Assembly (NCBI GenBank): GCA_017404145.1
Contig: JAFRCW010000045.1
Span: forward strand, 1-64,000
Direction of reading: 5' to 3'
Length of the DNA stretch: 64,000 bases
From: Ruminococcus sp.
GTDB lineage: Bacteria > Bacillota > Clostridia > Oscillospirales > Acutalibacteraceae
The notes under the pieces are model-generated. The model saw only the letters and a program-made list of their open reading frames with translations. It was not told the origin of the DNA and did not search any database. Shown piece by piece: positions 1 to 7,791 of this stretch. Position 1 is the first letter of the stretch. Every line of letters begins with the position of its first letter. Both the position numbers and the translations under genes were made by a program.

Positions 1-29
1 GAAGCATTGTCTTTACAAGGCTGCATAAG

Positions 30-77
30 AAAAACCGCAAATTCCGGATAGACTAAATCTAACCAAAATCTGCGGTT
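30..77 (-). terminator. Intrinsic terminator after the yjdF-like gene
   Basis: Two arms, AACCGCAAATT and AATCTGCGGTT, pair with one mismatch around a loop. Read on the minus strand, the helix is followed by a T-rich stretch (TTTTTTCTT). It lies about 30 bp beyond the stop of the neighbouring minus-strand gene, where a terminator is expected. Confidence 0.7.
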
Positions 78-107
78 ATTCATATTATTTTGTGAAAAAT
101 ATTTTAT

Positions 108-497
108 TTATTTCTCTGTCCTCTTGACGGGATGCAGTTCACTTTGCTTTTGTGCTTCTTTTTCTTCGCGGGATTGCTGTTTTCGTTCGGTTTTCATCAG
201 CTCATACTGCTGTTGTAACGCCTGCTGAGATTTGGTACCCACTCCGGTATGCTCTAACTGTTTTCGCGCGGCGCGCTGACGGCGTTTCAGGTTATCCGCT
301 TTTTGCTTTTGCTGTGTCTTGATCGGTGAGCTGAATTTCAGCCGATCGCCGCAGGACAGAACAAACGCGTAAATCTCCGCGTCGGTCGGCTCCGCACCAA
401 AGGTGACCTTACATACCGACAGCTTTCCCCCATCCGTTCGCTCAAACACACCGACCCAGAAAGGATCCTCAAAATAAACTGTCAGCTTTGATTCCAT
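108..497 (-). CDS. yjdF: YjdF-like (DUF2992) protein
   Basis: A 129-residue protein of the YjdF/DUF2992 family, whose molecular role is not established. The N-terminal half (residues 1-55) is a compact domain beginning MESKLTVYFEDPFWVG, typical of the family. The C-terminal half is extremely rich in Lys, Arg, Gln and Glu and is likely a helical, possibly nucleic-acid-binding tail. In other Firmicutes this gene often sits behind the yjdF RNA, a riboswitch that senses azaaromatic compounds. Here only 25 nt separate it from the stop of the upstream reductase gene, so there is no room for that RNA, and the gene is probably read as the last member of the upstream operon. Family assignment is from recognised sequence; function is unknown. 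Confidence 0.8.
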   Translation of the reverse strand: MESKLTVYFEDPFWVGVFERTDGGKLSVCKVTFGAEPTDAEIYAFVLSCGDRLKFSSPIKTQQKQKADNLKRRQRAARKQLEHTGVGTKSQQALQQQYELMKTERKQQSREEKEAQKQSELHPVKRTEK

Positions 498-522
498 ATC
501 AGATTCTGCTATCCAAACCGAC

Positions 523-1209
523 TTATTTGACGGTAGAATTGACGATCGCGGCGTACTGATCGTCGGGGATCATAGGAGAACATATCTGTGCAAACAGTTC
601 TTTCTCTATCTCTCCGGTCTCGGCGTACTGACGTCCCGCCTTTCCGATCAGCTCCAGCCGCGGGACGGTGACGACCGCCGCCTCGGGCGCGTTGAACATC
701 GGGCTCTCGGGAACTGTGATCATCGTATGGTGATTGGGGAAACACAGCCCAAACTGCGCTACGGCGGGCTCAAAGTTATGTGCGCTGTTGGGGAATCCGC
801 AGCCGCAGATCATCAGGTATTTCAGATGAGAGTAATCCGCCTGACCGACATGCTCATACCGCTCTCCCACCTTTTGCATCGCCATCGAGGACAGCGGCAG
901 GGTACGATCAAGGAGCGCTTTCAGCGGCGCGGGCATTCCGTAGCAGTACAAAGGATAGCTCCAGATCAGCAGATCGCTGTCTAAGATCTCTTCCAAAATA
1001 CCGCGCAAATCATCGTGATGGATACACTCTCCGCCGTTTCTCATACAGACAAAACAACCGGTGCAGTACTCAATATGCTTTTCAACCGTGTGGATGACTT
1101 TCACTTCATTCTGCGACGCCTCGTTCATCCCGTCGATAAAGGCGCGGGTGATCTGCATGGTGTCGCTTTTGTCCTTTTTCGGACTGCCGTTTAATACCAA
1201 TATTCTCAT
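523..1209 (-). CDS. Flavodoxin-fold NAD(P)H-dependent oxidoreductase
   Basis: A 228-residue protein beginning MRILVLNGSPKKDKSDT, the beta1-loop signature of NADPH-dependent FMN reductases that binds the FMN phosphate. A Cys pair, YCTGCFVCMR (about residues 50-59), and the segment SYPLYCYGMPAPLKALLDR match the family of iron-sulfur flavoprotein/FMN reductases. Such enzymes reduce quinones, nitro or azo compounds with NAD(P)H in the cytoplasm. The reading frame is open further upstream, but the chosen ATG starts the conserved fold and overlaps the preceding acetyltransferase stop by 4 nt (ATGA), implying coupled translation. The physiological substrate cannot be told. Confidence 0.85.
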   Translation of the reverse strand: MRILVLNGSPKKDKSDTMQITRAFIDGMNEASQNEVKVIHTVEKHIEYCTGCFVCMRNGGECIHHDDLRGILEEILDSDLLIWSYPLYCYGMPAPLKALLDRTLPLSSMAMQKVGERYEHVGQADYSHLKYLMICGCGFPNSAHNFEPAVAQFGLCFPNHHTMITVPESPMFNAPEAAVVTVPRLELIGKAGRQYAETGEIEKELFAQICSPMIPDDQYAAIVNSTVK

Positions 1210-1760
1210 TCTCCGGCGATCTCCTTTCTCATCAATATGACCTCCTGCCATCCGGTCAGTCGTGAGCGAAACCCCTTCGGGTTTCTTCCGTATTCGACAA
1301 AGCCCTCGCTCAGATAGAGGTTGACGGCGCTTTGGTTCTCCGCGACGACTTCGAGTTCCATCTGTTCGAAGCCGCCTTTTTCGGCGCACTCGATACATGC
1401 TTTTGTCATTGCTCTGCCGATACCGAGTCCCCAATACGCCTTATCAACGCTGATGCCGAAATCACAGCGGTGGCGTACTTTCTCGTTGTTTCTGATCATC
1501 TCGATCCCCGCGCACCCGACGGCAACGCCGTCGATTTCGGCGAAAATCTCGATCTCTTTTTCGCTGTCTGTTTTTTCCTGCAGATACTTCCCTTCCTCTT
1601 CCGCGGTGAACTTCACTTCATCGGGATAAGAGAGCAAAAAGTCAGTCTGCCGATGTGTCAGGATAAACAGATCAAGCAGCGCCTGTCCGTCTTTCTCTGC
1701 AGCGTTGCGAAGAATGCATTCTCTGCCGTCCTTTAACGTAATCGTTTTATTGTATTGCAT
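1206..1760 (-). CDS. GNAT family N-acetyltransferase
   Basis: A 184-residue single GNAT domain. The acetyl-CoA pyrophosphate-binding loop is visible as YWGLGIGRAM (about residues 109-118), preceded by a strand with CDFGISVDK and followed by the AENQSAVNLYLSEGF segment that forms the last acetyl-CoA-contacting helix. It transfers an acetyl group from acetyl-CoA to an amine; the acceptor (antibiotic, amino acid, protein N terminus) is unknown. It is the first of four acetyltransferase genes in the next 4 kb, and lies 6 nt after the methyltransferase stop and 4 nt into the reductase, so these are likely one transcript. Confidence 0.88.
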   Translation of the reverse strand: MQYNKTITLKDGRECILRNAAEKDGQALLDLFILTHRQTDFLLSYPDEVKFTAEEEGKYLQEKTDSEKEIEIFAEIDGVAVGCAGIEMIRNNEKVRHRCDFGISVDKAYWGLGIGRAMTKACIECAEKGGFEQMELEVVAENQSAVNLYLSEGFVEYGRNPKGFRSRLTGWQEVILMRKEIAGE

Positions 1761-1766
1761 TGTTTC

Positions 1767-2483
1767 TCACTTCTTTCTCAAAACGATTTTGATAAAATTC
1801 AGGTACTTGCCGCCGCCCGCTTCCATCGTTTTGCGATCGCCGACGGCATATTCGTTGTCCTGTTTCAGCCAATCCGCCCAGACCTCGTCGTTTGACTCCA
1901 TCTCTGAGACACAAACCACCTCCGCGCCTTGACACGCGCTGACGATTTCTCTCCAATATGCCGCGTCATGGATATAGTCGAGCTGTTCCGGCGTCCACGA
2001 AAGCAGCAGTTCCGGAGGCAGATGATCGTGACAGTCTTGTTTCATCCCCGGGACAGCGATATAGACATAGCCGCCGCTCTTCACAAACGGGAGGAGCTTG
2101 TTGTCGAGATAGTCGCGGTCACGTCCGAAATAGTTGTAGGAATCCACCGATACGACCGCGTCAAAGAACTCTTTTTCAAACGGCAAATTATCTGCGTCTG
2201 CCTTGACGGGAATGATCTGTTCTTCTGTCAGTCCCATTTCTGTAAAGAACTTTTTGTTTTCATCCGGGTCGCTCCAAAGATCGGCGGCATAGACCCGAAA
2301 GCCGTATTCTTTGACAAGAAACACGCTTGTCAACCCCTGACCGCTGCCCAAGTCACAGACGACCGCTGAGGCGGGGATCTGATGATCTGTCATCAATTCT
2401 TCCTCGAGCTTGATGGGATTCGGTCCCATGATCTTCGCCATCAGTGCAGGGGTGTTATATTTTTCACTTAACGGATAGTGCAT
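1767..2483 (-). CDS. Class I SAM-dependent methyltransferase
   Basis: A 238-residue protein with a Rossmann-type methyltransferase core. Motif I is VVCDLGSGQGLTSVFL (about residues 40-55), motif II acidic end VYAADLWSD, and motif IV region FFDAVVSVDSYNYFG. It should bind S-adenosylmethionine in the cytoplasm and methylate a small molecule. A clean AAGGAG ribosome binding site precedes the ATG. It is translated between two acetyltransferase genes with short gaps. The substrate cannot be inferred; neighbours suggest small-molecule modification or detoxification. Confidence 0.87.
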   Translation of the reverse strand: MHYPLSEKYNTPALMAKIMGPNPIKLEEELMTDHQIPASAVVCDLGSGQGLTSVFLVKEYGFRVYAADLWSDPDENKKFFTEMGLTEEQIIPVKADADNLPFEKEFFDAVVSVDSYNYFGRDRDYLDNKLLPFVKSGGYVYIAVPGMKQDCHDHLPPELLLSWTPEQLDYIHDAAYWREIVSACQGAEVVCVSEMESNDEVWADWLKQDNEYAVGDRKTMEAGGGKYLNFIKIVLRKK

Positions 2484-2509
2484 TTTATCTCCTTTTTTCT
2501 ATAAATGAA

Positions 2510-3373
2510 TTATTCTTTCCAATAGAATGTAAAATGTTTTTCTTTATGAAAACCGAGCTTTTCATAAAACGCGGCGTCGGAAATCACATACGCTTTCTTT
2601 GCGCCGAGCGTTCTCGCGCGGTTCAGCGCTTCATACAGCAGCGCTTTCGCGACGCCCCTGCCTCTGTAGGAAGGAATCGTACAGACAGGCTCAACATAGA
2701 CATAGTCGGTCTTTTCACTGTACCACAGACAGCAGTATGCGGCCTTCTCTCCGGCTGTGTTTTCGGCCGCTATACTCAGATAGGGGATCAGGTGTCTGCG
2801 GATCTGCGGGATGATCGGATCTTGCTCCTCAAACTCTTCTCTGTCGGTTCCGTGGTCAAAACCCTGCCACAAAAGCCACTGAAAATCATACGGCTCCTTC
2901 TTCGGATCCAGTGAAACGATACGTAATCCATCCATCAGATCGGCTGTCAGCTCTTTATTCAGATCAATGCTCATCACAGTCTCCGTCTGTTCGGTTTTGA
3001 CAAAGCCCGCTTGCTTTGCCGCTTCGATCTCAAACGTATTCTCATCGCAGATCGCAATTCCCAGACCGGAATCATCCTTTAATTCTTTGTACGCGTATGC
3101 CAAAATCTCGGGATACAGCTCGGCAAATCCGGGCAGTACGCCGCAGAATGCCTCGCCGAAATACATATCATAGATCGCCGCGCCGACAACACGGTTATCA
3201 TCAATCCACAGACCGATGGAAGACGACGCGTTTTTGTCAAATTCGGGATGCTCCGTCATCCACTCGAACCGCGCCCAGTTCCAGTTGATATGATGCTTCT
3301 CATGGCGGTTCAGCTCGATCAGAAAATCACAAACCGCCTCATAATCCCTTTTGGTGTAGTTCTTAAAAGTCAT
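2510..3373 (-). CDS. GNAT family N-acetyltransferase, two-lobe type
   Basis: A 287-residue protein in which the C-terminal half is a clear GNAT domain: VEPVCTIPSYRGRGVAKAL (about residues 230-248) carries the R/Q-x-x-G-x-G/A acetyl-CoA loop, followed by LGAKKAYVISDAAFYEKLGF. The N-terminal half also has a GNAT-like beta/alpha pattern but no obvious loop motif, so it may be a degenerate lobe. AGGAGG lies 9 nt before the ATG. The acceptor substrate is unknown. It sits in the same minus-strand run as three other acetyltransferase genes. Confidence 0.85.
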   Translation of the reverse strand: MTFKNYTKRDYEAVCDFLIELNRHEKHHINWNWARFEWMTEHPEFDKNASSSIGLWIDDNRVVGAAIYDMYFGEAFCGVLPGFAELYPEILAYAYKELKDDSGLGIAICDENTFEIEAAKQAGFVKTEQTETVMSIDLNKELTADLMDGLRIVSLDPKKEPYDFQWLLWQGFDHGTDREEFEEQDPIIPQIRRHLIPYLSIAAENTAGEKAAYCCLWYSEKTDYVYVEPVCTIPSYRGRGVAKALLYEALNRARTLGAKKAYVISDAAFYEKLGFHKEKHFTFYWKE

Positions 3374-3424
3374 ACTTTATTTCCTCCTCTCACTGTGAAG
3401 AGTTTATGTTTCATTCATCTGATT

Positions 3425-4495
3425 TCAGCCGTGCGGACGGGACAGCTCCATCTCAAAGCATTTCCAATCCTCCTCAAAAAAGCGGCAATAACGTACCGTC
3501 TCTTCGCCGGAATCGATAAAGCCGACCGAGCGATAACACCGGTATGCGGTGGGATTGTTCTCAAATACAACAAGTGTGATCTTTTGCACTTTTAATTCTT
3601 TAAAAGCATAATCTGCTGCCGCTCGGAGCATTTTCCTGCCGTACCCCAGCCCCCGCTTCTTATCATCCACAATGACAAAGCCGAAGCGAAGGATCGTTTT
3701 TTCTTCATCGAGATACCGCAGGATCATATGCCCGACGATACCGCTTTCATCCACCGCAGTCATCGGAAAAAAGCTGCCCGCCTTCATACATTCTCCGTAA
3801 TGGCGGTTCATATCCTCCGCTGTGATCGGATACCGCTCATATCTATCGGCGCACCATTTTCGAAACGACACTTCGTCACGGATCCACGAAAGGATCACCT
3901 CTGCGTCAGATGCCTGATACGGTCTTAAAGAGAACATTCTTTTCTCTGTCAGAGTTTTCCAATGTTCTTTTGTCAGGTATGAATAGTGTTCCGTCCGGAT
4001 ATCGCCCATCAGGACGCAGGGCTTGTTCTCCTCCGTATGATGATAGAGAAAGCCGCACTTTTCCTGACAGCGTTTTGACTTTTCGTTCCCGTCATAATAA
4101 CCGCACCACAATGCCGTACAGCCCAGATCCTCAAACGCGTGCCGCTGGATCGCTCTGACTGCCTCGGGAATATAGCCGTTGCCCCAGAACGGGAACCCGA
4201 TCCAATAGCCGATCTCGAGCTCGGTACCGCTCGCCTTTTCCTGTGTCTGTGTGGGCGTTTTCAGCCCCACGCACCCCACCGCGCGGTTGTCCTCTTTCAG
4301 GCATACCGCATAGTTTTCATCCGCGGACAGAACCGTTCGGATGACTTCGCGGCTGTTCTCCACACTCGTATGTACCGGCCAGCCGGTGATCGGACCGACC
4401 GCGGGATCCTTCGCGTATTCATATAAGCTCTCTGCGTCCGACTCCTGCCACGGACGAAGAATCAGTCGTTTTGTTTTTATCTCCATATTGATCAT
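3425..4495 (-). CDS. Tandem GNAT acetyltransferase (two complete domains)
   Basis: A 356-residue fusion of two GNAT domains. Domain 1 (about residues 4-165) is RimJ/RimL-like: it starts with MEIKTKRLILRPWQESDAE, has the loop IGFPFWGNGYIPEA, and ends with a Cys-rich helix ALWCGYYDGNEKSKRCQEKC. Domain 2 (about 190-350) restarts with FSLRPYQASDAEVILSWI and has VDDKKRGLGYGRKML as its acetyl-CoA loop. Each restart looks like the beginning of a free-standing enzyme, so the gene arose by fusion of two acetyltransferases. Several ATG codons are possible; the chosen one begins MINMEIKTKR, with AAGGAA about 12 nt upstream, and lies 17 nt after the preceding acetyltransferase. Confidence 0.85.
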   Translation of the reverse strand: MINMEIKTKRLILRPWQESDAESLYEYAKDPAVGPITGWPVHTSVENSREVIRTVLSADENYAVCLKEDNRAVGCVGLKTPTQTQEKASGTELEIGYWIGFPFWGNGYIPEAVRAIQRHAFEDLGCTALWCGYYDGNEKSKRCQEKCGFLYHHTEENKPCVLMGDIRTEHYSYLTKEHWKTLTEKRMFSLRPYQASDAEVILSWIRDEVSFRKWCADRYERYPITAEDMNRHYGECMKAGSFFPMTAVDESGIVGHMILRYLDEEKTILRFGFVIVDDKKRGLGYGRKMLRAAADYAFKELKVQKITLVVFENNPTAYRCYRSVGFIDSGEETVRYCRFFEEDWKCFEMELSRPHG

Positions 4496-4512
4496 CTGCT
4501 TTCGTCGTTCCT

Positions 4513-5025
4513 TCAGTTCAATTCTCTTTGTGCTACGATCAGCTCTCCGTACTCGTCGAGCCAAGCATCCTTCTCAGGGACAAATCCGTTCTTTGTCCAG
4601 AAACTTTTCGCTTGGTCATAACGCTTGCCGTACGCCAGCCGCACCGCTTCATATCCAATTCTATTCAGCGTATCGCATAACTCCGTGATGACAGCGGTAC
4701 CGATCCCCTGTCGGTGAAGCTCTTTTGCTACCATCAACATCCCGATATAACAGGTCTTTTCATTCGGATAGCCCTCGATCAGGTCGAGTATCGCGATCAG
4801 CTTGTATTTATCATAATAAGCGAGAAAATGCTTCTGCGCTTTTTCACAGCCATCGGGCAGGATATTCATATCCTTAATCAGCTGTTCTCTTGTCACGGGT
4901 AAAGAAAAGTATGTAAAATAAAACCGATTGGAGCAGTAGAGCGCAAACAGCTCTTCAAAATCGACCGTTTCCGCGTCAGCTACGCGGTATTTTTTTGATA
5001 ACTCTTGAGGCTTGATGTGTATCAT
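4513..5025 (-). CDS. GNAT family N-acetyltransferase
   Basis: A 170-residue GNAT domain. The acetyl-CoA-binding loop is VAKELHRQGIGTAVITELC (about residues 99-117), preceded by a strand containing CYIGMLM and followed by YGKRYDQAKSFWTKNGF. It is therefore expected to acetylate an amine using acetyl-CoA. The gene stops 17 nt before the tandem GNAT gene, consistent with one transcript, and starts 26 nt downstream of the PAP2 phosphatase stop. The substrate is not deducible. Confidence 0.86.
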   Translation of the reverse strand: MIHIKPQELSKKYRVADAETVDFEELFALYCSNRFYFTYFSLPVTREQLIKDMNILPDGCEKAQKHFLAYYDKYKLIAILDLIEGYPNEKTCYIGMLMVAKELHRQGIGTAVITELCDTLNRIGYEAVRLAYGKRYDQAKSFWTKNGFVPEKDAWLDEYGELIVAQRELN

Positions 5026-5051
5026 AGCTTTAACTCCCGCTTTATATAAAT

Positions 5052-5699
5052 TTATTCACTGCCTTTGATCACCTGAAACAGCGACAATAATACAACACTG
5101 ATCAGTATGCCGCCGATGATGTCCGTGAACCAGTGAACGCCTGCGATCAGCCTGCCGAATACCGTTACACCGATAATAGCATAGCAGACTGCCTGCAGGA
5201 CTCTGCGCAGCGCTTTTTTCTTAATATATTTCTTCATCAATATCGCGGCGCTCCCCATGATCACACAGACCAATAATGTATGTGAGGATGGGAAAGACGC
5301 TTCGAGACGCGTGCCGCCGGGCATCATGATCGGACGGTAGTTGACGATCACGTTCTCAAACAGCAAATACAACCCGATCACCAAAAGGTACAGCCCGCCT
5401 AAAGTAAGTATCTCACGGTCGACTTTCAACAGGCTTCTTCTTTTGATCCACTGTATAAGACCCGTGATCGCAAACAAAAACGAGGTCAGAACCGCCGCGA
5501 TCCCCAGCCAATCTGTGATATGATACCAGATCATATTGACCCCGAACAGTTCAAACACAAACCTGTTGAGATGAGACAGCCCGATAGATGTTTCCTGCGG
5601 TCCGATCGGGGCAACGTCAACCAAGCGGATCAAAAGAATCAGTATTACTGTCAGCGCGCCGCTGATAACTGCCGTGAATATTCTGCGTTTCTTTTTCAT
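5052..5699 (-). CDS. PAP2 family membrane phosphatase
   Basis: A 215-residue integral membrane protein with about six hydrophobic segments. Two of the three PAP2 motifs are complete: PSSHTLL (motif C2) and GRLIAGVHWFTD (motif C3, R-x5-H-x3-D). Motif C1 is present only as RP in ENVIVNYRP; the usual Lys six residues before RP reads as Glu. The family removes phosphate from lipids such as undecaprenyl diphosphate or phosphatidic acid at the outer membrane face. The start was placed at MKKKRR because AAAGG lies 9 nt before it; the frame is open further upstream. The changed C1 residue may lower activity or alter the substrate. Confidence 0.85.
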   Translation of the reverse strand: MKKKRRIFTAVISGALTVILILLIRLVDVAPIGPQETSIGLSHLNRFVFELFGVNMIWYHITDWLGIAAVLTSFLFAITGLIQWIKRRSLLKVDREILTLGGLYLLVIGLYLLFENVIVNYRPIMMPGGTRLEASFPSSHTLLVCVIMGSAAILMKKYIKKKALRRVLQAVCYAIIGVTVFGRLIAGVHWFTDIIGGILISVVLLSLFQVIKGSE

Positions 5700-5793
5700 A
5701 TGTATCATCCTTTCACAATGATCTGAGTTCATTGTGAACCCATAGGGATGATACCGCAAGAAACGCACGTTCACACGGCTGACACGAAGCGTG

Positions 5794-6396
5794 TCACTTA
5801 CTTTTTAAGAGCAGAAATCCTTTGATCACAAAGAGGAACAGATAAATCACGCCCGCGTACGGCTGTCTTGTCAGGATGAAGAGGACCGTTCCGATCACAG
5901 ACAAAGCGACGCCCGTGATCAAACGGTGCCGATTCCAGACAGGCTTGTCAAAATTACTGATCACCACGCCGCAGAAACCGTTGAGCATTGTTAAGCCGAT
6001 CACTGCGATAAAGGTGATCTTCAGCCATTCGCTGACACCGGTCATCGCAAAAACGGTAACCGATGACGCTCCCGCTGAGCCGTTTCCGAACAGCGGAAGA
6101 AAATACAATACCGCCGCGAAGCAATCGAGAATACCGCAGATCAGCGCGGTGTATTTTCGGGTGGCGGCTTTTTTATCCTGTTCGGCAAGCGTAACGATCT
6201 CTTCGCCGCCGATCAGCTCGTCGATCGTCACGTGAAAGTATTTCGCAATCACCTTTAAGGAGTCAATGCTCGGGTATCCTCTGCCGGATTCCCATTTTGA
6301 TATCGCGGTGCGGGAGACGTAGAGCTTTTCGGCAAGTTCCTCCTGCGTCAGGTGTTCGTCATTTCTGAGCTTTTGCAGTTTTTCGTTAAATTCCAT
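5794..6396 (-). CDS. XRE-type transcriptional regulator with membrane tail
   Basis: A 200-residue protein. Residues 1-60 are a Cro/C1-type helix-turn-helix: LTQEELAEKLYVSRTAISKW is the recognition region, followed by IDSLKVIAKYFHVTIDELIG. After a short linker (about 65-80) come roughly four hydrophobic segments (about 80-198). Membrane-tethered XRE regulators of this shape are common in Firmicutes and are thought to react to membrane state, though targets are rarely known. It starts 1 nt after the GyrI-like gene stop, so the two are very likely co-translated. It may regulate the PAP2 gene downstream. Confidence 0.85.
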   Translation of the reverse strand: MEFNEKLQKLRNDEHLTQEELAEKLYVSRTAISKWESGRGYPSIDSLKVIAKYFHVTIDELIGGEEIVTLAEQDKKAATRKYTALICGILDCFAAVLYFLPLFGNGSAGASSVTVFAMTGVSEWLKITFIAVIGLTMLNGFCGVVISNFDKPVWNRHRLITGVALSVIGTVLFILTRQPYAGVIYLFLFVIKGFLLLKSK

Positions 6397-6397
6397 T

Positions 6398-6901
6398 TTA
6401 TCCCTTCTTCACCGGTACCCAGATGCCGCACTCATAATCGGCGGATCGGGGATCTCCCGCGGAATAAACTTCCAGAGTAGCCATACCGTTCGCCTGATAG
6501 TTCTTCCCTTCGTTCGGGAACCACTCCTGCCAGACATAGGTGTTGAGAGTCTGCAAAGACTCCGGCATAGGACCTTTCGTGGTAAACACCGCCCAATTAC
6601 TCTCCGGGAACGTATAAAGCTCCAGTCCCTCGGGCACTTCACCGCCCTGATAGAGCCCCGCGATCCAATAATCAAAGCCGTTTTCGGATTCCGCACAGAT
6701 CGCGAACATACCGATTTGATTATCAAGAAGCGCTTTTTCGATCGGGGTCTGCGGCTGCATCGTCTGCCACAGACGGGCGTACTTTTCGTTATATTCCTTA
6801 TCCCAGAACTCGGGGCATTTCTGATAGCCTTCGTTCAGTTTAATTTCCGTGTGATAACCGATCAAGGTCATTTCGTTTTTCTTTTCGTAGGTAAGATTCA
6901 T
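6398..6901 (-). CDS. GyrI-like effector-binding domain protein
   Basis: A 167-residue stand-alone GyrI-like/AraC effector-binding domain. Typical pieces are the opening strand EMTLIGYHTEIKL, the central GMFAICAESENGFDYWIAG with a conserved Glu and aromatics, and the closing block EWFPNEGKN with TLEVYSAGD near the end. Stand-alone members bind small hydrophobic or aromatic ligands and some hydrolyse or sequester them. There is no helix-turn-helix in this protein. It is followed 1 nt later by the XRE regulator, suggesting a ligand-sensing pair, and preceded by a TetR gene in the same direction. GGAGG lies 7 nt before the ATG. Confidence 0.82.
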   Translation of the reverse strand: MNLTYEKKNEMTLIGYHTEIKLNEGYQKCPEFWDKEYNEKYARLWQTMQPQTPIEKALLDNQIGMFAICAESENGFDYWIAGLYQGGEVPEGLELYTFPESNWAVFTTKGPMPESLQTLNTYVWQEWFPNEGKNYQANGMATLEVYSAGDPRSADYECGIWVPVKKG

Positions 6902-6970
6902 CGTATTTCCTCCGTTAAAAATTCAATGTTTGTTGTCAAGTTATATTTCCGCTTCGGGAATCTATGATCT

Positions 6971-7594
6971 TCATTTTTGCACCAATTCTGTGAAAATCGC
7001 ATCCTTATCAAAGTTGCCGTCCGGCAATCCCGGGATCTCCTTATACGCTTTGCAGATCGAAAGGCTGAACTCGGTGAGGATCGCGCTGATCTCATCGTCC
7101 GTGTAGGGACATTCTCCTGTCACGATCAGCGTCGTAAAGCTGTATGCCACCAACCATAAATCACGGAAGTACTTGTCGGCGGTATCCGCGTCCATATGAT
7201 AGATCCGCATAATCGACTCGCGCACCAGCTCCTGAGAGAGCCGCAGAACCGCCATCGCGCTGCCTTTGACCCCGTCGGGCGGCGACAGGAACAAGTATTT
7301 GTACAGCTCCGTCTCTTCTCTGGCAAATCGCAGATACATCTGACCGACGCCAAGCGCGGGGATCGGCAGTTTCAGTCCGTCCAGTACATATTTCCGGTAG
7401 AGATCCTCGGCGAAAAGATAAACCTCCCGCTTGAGCTCCTCTACGGTGTCAAAATAGGTAAACAGCGGTCTCGAGGACACCCCGAGCGCGGCGCCCACCT
7501 CCCGGGCGGTAACCGCGCCTATCCCCTTTTCTCTGGTGATACTAACGGCGGCAAGGATGATCTCGTCTTTGGAAAACTTTACTTTCGGCGGCAT
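6971..7594 (-). CDS. TetR family transcriptional regulator
   Basis: A 207-residue regulator. Residues 1-55 are a TetR helix-turn-helix: SKDEIILAAVSITREKGIG then AREVGAALGVSSRPLFTYFD. The rest is helical and should bind an unknown ligand and dimerise. The start MPPKVKF was chosen because AAGGAAG lies 7 nt upstream. It has its own strong sigma-A promoter, which is back to back with the promoter of the ECF sigma operon; a shared operator could control both directions. Downstream in the same direction are the GyrI-like and XRE genes, which it may also control. Confidence 0.88.
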   Translation of the reverse strand: MPPKVKFSKDEIILAAVSITREKGIGAVTAREVGAALGVSSRPLFTYFDTVEELKREVYLFAEDLYRKYVLDGLKLPIPALGVGQMYLRFAREETELYKYLFLSPPDGVKGSAMAVLRLSQELVRESIMRIYHMDADTADKYFRDLWLVAYSFTTLIVTGECPYTDDEISAILTEFSLSICKAYKEIPGLPDGNFDKDAIFTELVQK

Positions 7595-7654
7595 AACGGC
7601 ACTTCCTTTAATATTACACAACTTTCGTTATGCAACGTATGTTATCTATCGAAT

Positions 7655-7683
7655 AGTATACTTCCCATTTACAGTACTGTCAA
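7655..7683 (-). promoter_or_regulatory. Sigma-A promoter of the TetR gene
   Basis: On the minus strand, TTGACA (-35) and TATACT (-10) are separated by exactly 17 nt. A perfect 10-bp palindrome, ACAGTACTGT (7671-7680), lies across the -35 side of the spacer, and CTATCGAATAG sits just downstream of the -10; both are candidate operators for autoregulation. Confidence 0.75.
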
Positions 7684-7709
7684 TAGATATTTCGGATTTT
7701 TTGGACAAC

Positions 7710-7738
7710 TTGAAAACAAGGAAAATTTTTTATATAAT
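7710..7738 (+). promoter_or_regulatory. Sigma-A promoter of the ECF sigma operon
   Basis: TTGAAA and TATAAT with a 17-nt spacer, about 55 nt before the GTG start of the sigma gene. The sequence is of the housekeeping type and no clear ECF-type (AAC plus CGT) promoter was found, so the operon need not depend on its own sigma factor. Confidence 0.75.
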
Positions 7739-7791
7739 ATTTGTAACGTTTCGGCGTTTTTCTTATCTTACTATCGAAAGGCGGTGAGAAT

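Noticed and set aside
523-1434. 303-residue version of the flavodoxin-fold protein
   Set aside because: The extra 75 N-terminal residues are Arg-rich, overlap the acetyltransferase gene in another frame and precede the true FMN-binding first strand.
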